A stretch of DNA of 64,000 nucleotides from the NCBI GenBank assembly GCA_963971225.1, contig OZ020268.1:9467532-9531531 (forward strand), written 5' to 3'. Of the stretch, positions 33,816 through 43,951 are shown piece after piece. The notes under the pieces were generated by a model. That model was not told the DNA's origin. It did not search any database and saw only the letters and a list, made by a program, of their open reading frames with translations. Numbering within the stretch: the first letter of the stretch is position 1; the number at the start of each line of letters is the position of its first letter. Made by a program: the position numbers and the translations under genes. The stretch is from Melieria omissa (lineage: Eukaryota; Arthropoda; Insecta; Diptera; Ulidiidae).

Positions 33816-36800
33816 CTAACTCGCTTTCTCCATTTTAAATGCATTTATTTTGTCCTTGAGTTGTTGGCATAGTGTTAGACCGACGGTGAAGAGCACCAAC
33901 ACTTCGTTCAGCCAGCCCACGGAGCATTCAGCCTGCGTTGCCTCCATTTTCATGGTACCCTGTATATTCAGCAGCTGATACACCGCGATTATGAGTTTGT
34001 GACATTGTAAAAAGAACGATATTGCTTGATCTTCGGGCAGATTCGGTGTTAGTGATTTCTGAAAAGAAAATGCAATAATGTAATCACCTACAAAAATGCC
34101 AATTTCATGCAACAGGACAATCGAGCAACACACACATACCATATTACGACCCTTCATAAGCTCATCAATTGCCTTTTTCTTTGGTATAATTAGACTAGTG
34201 CGTCCTCGTTGTAATGCGCCAATAAGTTCACCTATGATTTGCAGCACTTCCTCACAGGATCTGTATGGTAGAGAATACGATCGAGAGTTTTATTAAACAA
34301 TTCGGGCACATGAATTGTGGTGAATAATTTTATAGAAAAACAACATCTACGAGGGTTGCCTTTTATATTTTTTCAAAAAGGATGAAAATGCACTTTGTTA
34401 TCATCAAAAATGATTTTATTGCTTTTCAAAGCATTCTCCTAGAAGATTTATAGACTTTTGCATGGACTCAAACCAAGTTTTGAAGCACTTTTTCCACTCC
34501 GATTGAGACACTTCCAAAACATGGTTTTTGAAGTCTTCAGCAGCATCTTCTGGCAATGAAAATCCTTTACCAAGCAATATTTTTATGTTGTGCGGGAATA
34601 AAAAGAAGTCATTGGGTGCTAGGTGAGAGCTGTGTGGCGGATGACCCATTAAATTGATGTTGAGCCGATGTGTGACAGCGCGCATTGTCCTGATGAAAAA
34701 TGATTCGGTGTCGGTGGTTTTTTCCGTATTTCATTGAACACTTCTGTCCAACAAAATGTTGTGTGCCACTAAGAATTGACCGTTCTACATTACTCTAATG
34801 GGACAGTAGCCACATGACCAGTTTTGCCGGAAAAACAGGCGACCATTTTCTTCAATGTGCTGCGTGCCCGAACAACTTTTGTTGAATTTGGCTCGTCTTT
34901 GAAAACCCACACGGTCGATTGCTGTTTTGTTTCGGGCTCATACGCATACATCCATGATTCGTCAGCTGTCACGATCTTATAAACATCTTTCGAAGTACCG
35001 CGATTGAATTTTTCCATCATTTCTTTGCACCAATCGACACGAGCCTTTTTTGAGCTATTGCCAAATTATGCGGGATCCAACGAGAACAAATCTTTCAGAC
35101 AGCTAAATGTTAATGCAATATCGAATGCACGGCCGTGAAACTAATGCCCAAGGATGCCTCTCTCTCATGGTATATCACAAGACGATCTTTCATTATCTGT
35201 TCACGCACAACATCGATGGTTACTGGCACAAAGGCCCATTTTGGATGACCTTAACGAAATTCGTCCTGGAGCGAAAGGCGACCACGCTTGAATTCATTAA
35301 CCAGTTATAAATTATCTTGAGGGTTAGTGATTCATCACCAAATGCCGAATGACGGCGATCGAAGCGCTGTTGTTGAGATAATTCACTTCGGAAATTGTAA
35401 AAAATTATTGCTCGAAAATGTTCACAAGTTAAATCCATTTTTTGACCGAGATGAATTTTTCAAGTCAGTGTTAACAACACAAAAAGCGCTTGCACATCAA
35501 AATGTTCAAAGTACGTTTATGGTAAAAAATAACAAACTTTTCAATGGCAATCTCAGATTTTTCAAGAACTTACTAGGCCATCCCTATTGAAAAATAAAAT
35601 ATAAAAGGCAACCTACGCATTCCTAATTATAGCAACCAAAGACAAATGTTCCCTAAACCCACTGTTGTAATAAGGAATGGGAGCTTCCGATTGTTTTGGT
35701 GAGTGCAGTTTCCTTTTAGTAAAATGTAATGCTTAGTTAATTAACTTTTGAAAGCCTCTCATTGAACTTAAACGATTTAAATAATACATAAAACATTTCA
35801 ATTTAACTCTTATTCAATATTACTGCAACCCATAAATTGTACAAATGCCAATGACTGCAATTAAGCAAGCAATTTTCAGTAATCAGCAGAAAAAAACGCT
35901 AAACACATCATTTGAAATTGAGTAAATTAAAACCTGTTTGCTTAATCGATTAATCTTAAGCTGCCACAATGAGCTGATAACAAACAAAAGCCATGATGCA
36001 ATATTTAATTGCTCCCATGAACAAAAGCGAACATACTTAAATTTGTAGTTTTCATCGACATTGTCGATATGGTTGATGGCCTGCTGTAGGTGATTGGCAG
36101 CATCCTGCACCTGCTGCAGCTTCCACGGCGCATCCGGTGTGATCGAAGTGCGCTGCACCTGATTCGAGGCGCGTTTTAATTTAAAACTTATGTCCTGCAG
36201 CAATACAACAACACAACACACACATAAGCAATCTCTCTACAAATGAATGAATCGAGAGCAGCACGTACCGCTTGCGTTATACTATCACCCGTCAGCGTAA
36301 CCGAGCACTTGAGTTGATCCTGAGGCGCCACAAGTATGAACTTTTCTGTCCGTTTGCCATCGTTGTCCGGAAAGCATGGCACTGGAAAACGTCTGGCGCA
36401 TTCCTGCAATCAATGCAGCGCCCAATGTAATAAGCCAAGAGTGTGTTCCAGGGTGCAGTGTACTCACCACTAGTATCTCGCGCAGCTTCTTCAATATCGA
36501 ATGCACCTCGTCACGCATCACCCATTCAAATTCGATTTGCTGCAAAGCCGAAAGATCAAAGCACCGAATGTAAATTACCGACATGTAATGAGTTTATTGA
36601 TTTTTATGACCCTTCCCCCCCCGGCTGCTTCCACTCAACAGACACACGGCCACCCACAACAACAACAACAACAACTAGTTTTTTCACCGTAAATGCTGCT
36701 GCACGAGTAGAAGTTGCAATACAATCGATAATAATTGCTCAATCGTTATATATTTGGCGTTGACTGTGGCTGCGCTGTTCTGTTTGTGTTGCTCTCTTGT

Positions 36801-37028
36801 TTTTAATTTATTGATTAGTTGCTAATTTACGTTTGGGATTAGCTGAGCACTTTTCGGCCGTTTTCAATTGAATTTTTCACTGAGAGCAAAGCGTTGTGGG
36901 TGCTGCCAACTTGCACCCGCCACAATAAATCGCTGACGCTTTCGATTCCATTAAGAATTTTCAATTTAATTTAACCTTTTTGTATAACTTACAAGATTTT
37001 TAATTTCTTCAATTTCGGTGTCTTCCAT
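33816..37028 (-). CDS. rogdi: Rogdi homologue
   Basis: Orthologue of the conserved ROGDI protein, an elongated helical protein linked to the RAVE/rabconnectin-3 complex that assembles V-ATPase, and needed for neural function in animals (family knowledge). Minus-strand exons in order are 37028..36993, 36539..36468, 36403..36269, 36194..36037, 34260..34140 and 34058..33816. The total is 765 bp, 254 aa. Recognised blocks are EFEWVMRDEVHSIL near the N-terminus, LTGDSITQA, WKLQQVQDAANHLQQAI, KKAIDELMKGRNM, and the C-terminal block running from GWLNEVLVLFTVGL to LCQQLKDKI, which matches the human C-terminal block closely. It is somewhat shorter than the human protein (287 aa). Intron 4 (1.78 kb) hosts a dead mariner in the same orientation. 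The 12-residue first exon is the least certain part. Confidence 0.9.
34350..35617 (-). mobile_element. Decayed mariner element in rogdi intron 4 (~1.27 kb)
   Basis: Ends are near-perfect inverted repeats. The left begins GAGGGTTGCCTTTTATATTT (from 34351) and the right, inverted, begins CGTAGGTTGCCTTTTATATT. TA precedes the left end, while CA replaces TA at the right. The minus strand encodes a full mariner transposase in broken pieces. The N-terminal HTH segment with LSQQQRFDRRHSAFGDE is about 35438-35290. The first-Asp motif TADESWMYAY and WVFKDEPN are about 34990-34880. The second-Asp motif HQDNARCH is near 34690, in a different frame. LAPNDFFLFPH is near 34610. At least two frameshifts make it non-coding. 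Confidence 0.85.
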
Positions 37029-37949
37029 TGTTTGTGTGCGAGAGCGACCGTGTTGACAGCTGGAGGCTGCTCCAACTTTTGCTACTACCATTTGGGGGCG
37101 TTTGGCAAGCTGCAAAAAGGTACTAACGGTGCGTGTTACCGTGCGCACCAAAAAGCAAAAATTCCACTACGTTTTGCACTCTTCTCGAATGGGAATGAAG
37201 GCAGGTGACCAACTTTTGAGAGTGGGTTAATATGAAATTCAATTTGGAAACAATTCAACGTGAATCAACTATTTGTTGTTATTACATAGACAATTTTAAA
37301 TGTTCGAAAATTGTATTTATTTATGTAATACGCCTTGGATAATATTTTATTTATTCGGTCTGAAGTTCAGCTTATACAGATAGAAATTTAGAAAGCACGT
37401 CGATTATAAGAAGATTCCAGTAAAACATTAACGATTCAAGGTGAAAGTACTTTGATCAATTTATTGGGCAAGAGCGTTCTCCGAATTAGTTCATGCATTT
37501 CAAAACATTCGGTAAAATTTCCGCGAGTATTGCTGGCAGTTATAATTTTCAATAGACACATAGTTACTAAAACAAATAAATAACAGCGCAATTGATAGTG
37601 TAAAAAGTAACAAATAAAATCTCAAAATTACATAAAATTGTCTTTGCTATTCTCGCAAAAAATAATCGAGTCTATTAAGAACACAGCTTTATCTTTTCAT
37701 TTCCATCGAAGTTATTAGAAATAAAATAATGAAAGTGTTAGGTTTCGCCATAATTTTTGGATTCACATTCATTTATATTCCGTTCGTATGCAGTTTCACT
37801 AACTGCATCTGTGCAGCGCACGTTATAGCAACATAGAAGCATCGCAGATATGTTTTCCATAGACTCACTGAAAACTTGAAAACATAAGAAATCTAGTTTG
37901 CGAAACGAGAGGCAAGAGTGACACGTTACGCGGAATCAATTACGCTGCC
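37029..37949. other. Intergenic between rogdi and the KEN-motif gene
   Basis: AT-rich DNA that should contain the rogdi 5' UTR and promoter (proximal part, up to about 37200) and the 3' UTR of the gene starting at 41031. No ORF with recognisable content and no clear TATA box. Confidence 0.5.
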
Positions 37950-40900
37950 TTAAGGTCGCTTGTTCTCTTTGTTTGTGGCTATGGCGCCACTAATTGAGGC
38001 ACGTGTGCACAGACGCGTGGGCTGAAAGATTAAAAAGAAGCGTTTAAAAATGCGCAAATTAATTAAACCCATGTTGACGTACCGCACGAGTGATAGAAGA
38101 AGTCTTTGCCACACTGGGCTGTGGTCGCAACGATGCTCTGCTCAGCCCCCTTGCAGCAGTCGCAGTACTACTCATACTTAAGCGCGATTTCAACGGCGAC
38201 TTATTCTTCAGTTCTGGCAGCGAACGTTTTTTCAGCCCATTTGCGCCCACAGTCATCGATGTGGGCTGCGGTTTAGTGTGTGCGGGTGTAGTAGAAAATC
38301 TAGGATTTTTCACCGCTATACTGCTGCGTCGTATGGGCGTGCTAAGTAATGCTGGCGTGGAACAAGCATTGGGATAGCCGCCAGGCACCGCAAGGGTAGT
38401 TGAATCTGCGCGTGTTGATGGCATTGGTGTGCTGGTGTATGACATGCGGTCGGAATTGGTCAGCAGGTGCATGGACGTGTCCATATTGGACTTGTAGTTG
38501 GCTCCCGCGCCAGCACTGGTTGGTGCAGGCAGTAAGCTACTCAACATGGGTGCCACTTTTTTTACGGGAATGACAGCTTTCATTGGACCGCTCGATTTCA
38601 TTATGGAACTAGCAGCACTGGTAGTTTTACATTTTCTTCGCAGATCCGGCTTGAAGGAGTTTAAACTAGTATGCGGAAACGGTCGCACCAACGGCGGCTG
38701 CTGCTGTTCTTGGTGTGTGGATAAGCCGACAGAGTAGCGGGACATGGTTTTAGTGACACTGGAATATATGAAACAAAAAATCATTATAAGGTTTTTTCTC
38801 AATTAACAAAAGCAAATCAAATTTACCCATAAGTGCGTCTGCTAGTAGCACCGCCAGCACCGTGGGCCGTTGTCAACGGTGTATACGGTGTGCCGCTGGA
38901 GAACGAATTGCGGCGCATTGGTGTCTTAAATTCGGCTGAGCCAGAGTTTACAGTAATGGCCGGCGGTGGCGCAATGTTTGAACTTCGGTTTGCTGTACGC
39001 GCTGGAGTCGTCGGCTGCGGCATATTCAACTGTACAATCTTTACCTTGTCGTGTATGGACAGTGACTGGGAGCGACGTCTCATGGTCAGACTGCAATTTA
39101 CCGATACGGATTGATCGTCATTGAGGGATGCGTCGCTGCAGTGCGTTTGGCTAGTTGCAGCTGCTGCTGTGGTGGTTGGCATGACGACAATAAAGGTGGG
39201 ATTCATCACTGGAGAACGTTGTTTATCTGTGTCCGTATGACCATCGGCGTTAGAACTGTCACACTGCAGTTGTTGTGTTAATTGATGTTGTTCGAGCAAT
39301 TTGCCAAGTTGCTCGATGATTTCATTAATATCAGGCTGCTGTATGGTTGGTGACAGAGTTTGTGATGAAAGCAGCGTATTGGTGCCTGCTGCTGTTGCTG
39401 ACGGTCGTACTGGTGACAGCAGCTCTACTTGGGGAAGTATAAGATTTTCTCTCTCTGCAATAGGCTCGCCATCGTATGTTGCTGTTGATTTAAGCATGGT
39501 TTCGGGAATTTCTTTGGCCGGTGACAGTGATTGGACGGAGTAAGTGGACGTTGTGCTATGAGAATGTTCATCAGATTCAGTTGAAGCGCATGCAGCCTGA
39601 TCTGACTTTTCGTTTTTGTCACCATTCTTAAAGATAATAAATAAAATAATTGATAATTAACCAATGCACATACCTACTTATATTTTCAGTATTTTATAAG
39701 AACTATCCCACCTGTAATTCAAGATCAAAAGTACCCTGCCGTACAATAGGCTGTGGAGGAGGGGTCAAATTGGAATTGTTTCCACTGTTTTCGTCGGTTT
39801 TTGGTTCCATTTCCTCACCAGATGTAAATGCGGAGCTCAACTTTTCCAGTAAAGAAGCTGCCTGTGATTTTTTCGTGTTATCCACGACTTCGTTATCACA
39901 AATAAGCAATTTCAGATTCTGAATTAGCCCCAGTACATCCTTTCCATCTTTGCCCACTTCCAGTCGCTTCGATCGTAGCTTTTCGCGTATTACCGCTAAA
40001 CCAGGCAGAGTTGAGTCAGCAATTTTGCCTTTGTCTTCAGCGCCCATATCAGCATCATCACCTTCCTTCAACTTCGCAAAAGATGCTTTTGCAGACACGG
40101 GTGATGGCAACTGATCGAGCATTGGAATCTTCAGCATTTCTAAATCCGCTTTGAAATCTCTTTCCGCATCGGCAGACTTGCGCGATTCGTCGCTCATGGC
40201 ATCATCATCCACTAATTTTAACGGCGATTCCGATGCCAACATGTGTTCGCTGTACTGCGCCGCTTCCGAGAATATGGTCGAAAAGCCACTATCACTTTGA
40301 CGCACTTGGCAGCGGCTTACCGGAGAATTGAAAGTTGAATTGGAAATGCTGAGTTTGAGTAAACGTTTGCGATATTCTAGAGCTTTTCGATTTTTCGTAG
40401 AGTTGCTCACGCCCTCAATACTGCTAATTGAGCCTTCGCCACTTTCCGGCGCAGAGCTGCCGGTATCCGGTGTGGACTTGATGGACAGGGCACCCGGTGG
40501 ACTTTCGCTCTCCAAATCCTGCGCCAAAGCGGAGTGATAGATTGTGGAGCCAACGCTAGCCATGGTAGAATCGTTGCAAAACTTAGGCACGCCGGCTGGA
40601 TCTGCAGTTGCATTTCGAGAGTTACAGTTGGCGTAGTCGTCTAGTATGTTATCATCGCTCAAAGAAAGCAAATTCGCCATTTTAACTTCAGCAGGCGCTA
40701 ACATCGAGCGACGTGCCTGCACAAGTGATCAATAAATTTAATTCAATGTAACTTTTGCCGAGTTAGGACAAGGACAAACCTTAAAACACGCCTCCATTTC
40801 CACTGTCTCGAAAGGATCCTTAGGTCGGTCAGCCAACTTTTGCACTCGATCGAAAGGATTGTTGTCGAAGCTGTCACGCCTCTCCGTAAACGGCGAAACA

Positions 40901-41031
40901 AGGCAATCCGATAACATGCACATACTACCATTTCTGGCCACGTTTATGGACGCATTATCCAGCGGCTGCTGCTGCTGATTGTCATCTTCGGCAGTTAGAT
41001 CAATGAGATTCGCTATCTCACAGTCGCACAT
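37950..41031 (-). CDS. Unrecognised 934-aa Ser/Thr-rich disordered protein with C-terminal KEN motif
   Basis: I do not recognise this gene. Minus-strand exons are 41031..40780, 40716..39712, 39626..38827, 38758..38083 and 38021..37950. The total is 2805 bp, and every junction keeps phase (0, 0, 2, 0). The protein is rich in Ser, Thr, Pro, Asn and Gln, with few hydrophobic stretches. Possible short helices lie around RKALEYRKRLLKLSIS and in an LPGLAVIREKLRSKRLEV segment. The second half is basic, with many SP/TP sites such as STPIRRSS and PMRRNSFSSGTPYTP. The last exon, defined by donor GCG|GTACGT and a strong polypyrimidine CAG acceptor, ends ATNKENKRP. KEN is the APC/C degron core, so a cell-cycle or spindle role is a possible inference only. 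Intron retention would instead end at 38059. ATG 41031 is chosen because upstream in-frame codons offer only GTG. Confidence 0.75.
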
Positions 41032-41473
41032 CCTATCAGCTTTGCCGTTTTTAACGTAAGTATTTTCGTCAACTAAAAATTCGTGCGATTTGAACACTTA
41101 ATTATAAAACTATATTCAATTAAAAGTAATTTGCAAAAAATCCTTTCTGTAATTCTCAAATGCTAAACAAGCATTTTCCCTAAAATGGCACCGCTCCTTT
41201 TGAACGTAACTGTTTCACCTGTCAATGCTGTTCAATTTTCTTCAGGTAAATATCCCAACGACTATTTTCCCACACAGGGTTGTACTTCCGCCATACATTT
41301 GCGGCACTTTTTAACAGATGTGTTCTGCTCTGAGGGAAATTCCCACCAGCTGTTGACGTTGATGTTGTCATCGGGAACGGACCACACATTTTCATTTTGC
41401 CGAAAAAATCACTGTATCACCAGAGACAATAGAAATCTATATATTAAGAACTAACTGTAGTTAAAAACAAAAA
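41032..41473. promoter_or_regulatory. Divergent intergenic promoter region
   Basis: The start codons of the KEN-motif gene (minus) and dynactin p62 (plus) are only 442 bp apart, so both transcription starts must lie here. No TATA box fits either gene. An 89-codon plus-strand ORF at 41185-41454 lies in this space and has no recognisable domain. Confidence 0.6.
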
Positions 41474-43441
41474 ATGGCAAATTTCATGCAAGAAAGCGTA
41501 GTGAAGTATGCCTGTTCGTGCGGCCTTGTGAACCCAATTAGCAAATTGTTTTTCTGTCGTCACTGTCTGAAGCTGAGGTGTGGCTTTTGCGTCTGCCACG
41601 AAGTGAGTAATCGATCCTTAACGGGTTTACGCGATCTTCATAGAAAGCTGCAAATAACAGTGCACTTCTCCATGTCAACATAGGTGGACTCGCATTTTTG
41701 CTCCAACTGCTTGGAGAACATTCCGTCATCGGAAGCAAAGCATAAGAAGAATTGCTGCACCAATTGCTTTGATTGTCCATGTTGCCAACACACGCTGTCT
41801 GCAAGGGCCACCATGGTGACGGTACCCAAGTATGTAAACAATGTGAATGTATTAAAAGTTTGTTTTGTGTTTATCCTTTATCTTAGTTTTCACATTATTG
41901 CCTTTGACCTTTATTTTTACAGTATTCACTTTTAACTTAATGCAAATTTACAGGAAAACCGATGAATCGCCCAAAGAAGGCGAAGGCGATGCCGCCAAGA
42001 TTATCACAAAAAAGATGTACTATCTGTCATGCTTGGCGTGTCGTTGGACATCGCGCGATGTAGGCATACCAGATCAATCTGTGGGTAAGTGGTGCTTTAT
42101 GAAGAAGCTTTATTTTACGCTTATAACTGGAAACTTTAATGATTTGCAGCCACTGGTGCCTGGCCCGACAACGAATGTGCCTACCTGACGCGCTTTAACT
42201 CCTTGTTGGAGTACTATCAGGCAGTCGTTTTGCAGGACAAACAGGAAAAGCAGGAGTATATGCGTCGCAAGACACCCAAAGCACACAAGTTTCCAAATTT
42301 AACTGTTAGTATTGGATAACAAACGTAAAATTATAGTTGTTCTGTAAATTTTAATTACTATGTTCAAAAGGATCGCACTGGGCTGACTGTTTCGATGATA
42401 CGTCGCCAAATTGGCTGGACCGATAAGAATACGCAAAAAGCAAAGCCGGTGGACATAACACCAGCAGCAGCTACCGAAGAGGTCGAAGCGCTCCCTGACG
42501 ATATTTTCACAAAACAAATCAACTTGCGCAATGGTAAGCGTTTCATTTTGTTACATTACGTGCATTTACGAACTGTTCTTATTTACAGTTACCACAATCA
42601 AGCAACGGCACGGCCAGCCGGCTGAGCAGCCTTTTACCGTAAACAAGTTGTATCCGCAGCGACGGTTCCTTTGGATCAAACGTTCGCTGCGCTGTCGCCA
42701 GTGCGAGCACAATGTGATTAAGCCGGAGTACCATCCCACTTCGGTGAAGTATCGCATACAGCTTTTTGCCAACTACCACGTGCCCGACGTGCTACTGGTG
42801 CGCTGCGAGCAGCCGCTGCGGGCAGGCAAGCCATGCACCGTTATACTAAAGCTAACCAATCCAACAATGCACGACATTACCGTGACGGTGAAGAGCTTGC
42901 CCACTCTAGCGGAAGAGCTCCAAATGATTGAGGACTTTAAGAAGTCGTGCAGAGTGAAGGACAGTGCAACCACTAGTGCTGCCGAGACATTAAAGTCGAT
43001 TACGAGCACACCGACGCTGACCAGCACAACGCTGGTGCGTCAAACGTCTTTGAATGAGGATCCTCGGATTGTGCGGCACAATGTCAATGCCAAGCTGGAC
43101 CAGTTAGATATTTCATTTGTGTTGAGTCAGCGCGACGATTCCACAGAGTTCGATGAGGAGGTGCAGGTACAGCGCGAGGAGCCAGAGTAAGTCACTGCTA
43201 TCGGCATTTCAGAAACTAGTTTTCATCTTTGTATGCTTTTAGGTTCATCACCTGGCGCAAGGCAAACAAGGTGTCGATTCGCTTACAGTTTACACCTGAG
43301 GTTCAGCTGAAGCCAGGCGATGATGTCCACATCGGCTTCAGCATGCATTACACTTACATGAACACTGTAACCAATACTCCAACGCCACACGACTTGAGTT
43401 CACGTGTTTTCATTAATGTTGGCGCCATTGCAGCTGAATAG
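41474..43441 (+). CDS. DCTN4: Dynactin subunit 4 (p62)
   Basis: Component of the pointed-end subcomplex of dynactin, the cytoplasmic dynein cofactor (family knowledge). Exons are 41474..41602, 41684..41829, 41954..42084, 42150..42304, 42371..42533, 42589..43186 and 43243..43441. The total is 1521 bp, 506 aa. The N-terminus carries the p62 Cys-rich zinc-binding region: [30 protein letters not shown], then CLACRW. The later [20 protein letters not shown] and [17 protein letters not shown] blocks are typical of the family. The C-terminal beta-rich part ends [12 protein letters not shown]. Length is slightly above the human protein. An acidic/Ser-rich linker around exon 6 is the variable region. 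It shares a promoter region with the minus-strand gene upstream. Confidence 0.93.
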
Positions 43442-43522
43442 ACTCAATGGGAATTTGTGTGAATTTAATTATATATAATGAATCTAGGCGAACTAACGCC
43501 CGCCAACGATGGTATTAATCTA

Positions 43523-43528
43523 AATAAA
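43523..43528 (+). terminator. poly(A) signal, dynactin p62
   Basis: AATAAA lies about 80 bp after the stop. A minus-strand AATAAA (plus-strand TTTATT at 43564-43569) is about 40 bp further on and could serve the convergent IWS1 gene, so the two 3' ends may nearly abut. Confidence 0.55.
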
Positions 43529-43951
43529 GTGCTTAAATATGCTTCTAACCGCAAATATTTGACTTTATTAATTGCGAGTTCTCTTGCTATGTACGAAGGT
43601 AAGAGTATCAACAGCTTCAGTACAGTTTAATATTACATTGGAACTACATTTCAGCAAAGTGGCAAAAACCAAACAGCACAATTTTCAAATACATTTTTCA
43701 CATTCAATTAGCATATTTGAAGTGTAATTTTCTTTCCATTTAACTTGACGGTGGACACTGCACACACTTAATCGTGTGTTGTGCTCAAGGAGTTGAACGC
43801 AGCTTGATTCCGAACAAAGGAAAAAACACCAAGTTATGTGTTTATCAACTAGAAAAAATTAAAATAATTTAAGAGGTTAAAGTACACATTCATAGGACAT
43901 TTCTGCTTCTGTTGTGTTGGATGTCTCTTTTTTTCTAATTAAGCTGCGCCT

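Noticed and set aside
36655..36675. CAACAACAA microsatellite and other short simple repeats (for example near 4965 and 13485)
   Set aside because: Ordinary simple-sequence DNA for a fly genome, with no sign of function.
38090..39543. Plus-strand ORFs over the KEN-motif gene
   Set aside because: They are antisense to phased minus-strand exons with good splice sites, and have no domain.
41185..41454. 89-codon ORF just upstream of dynactin p62
   Set aside because: No recognisable domain, different frame from the downstream gene, and located in the short divergent promoter space. More likely 5' UTR or promoter.
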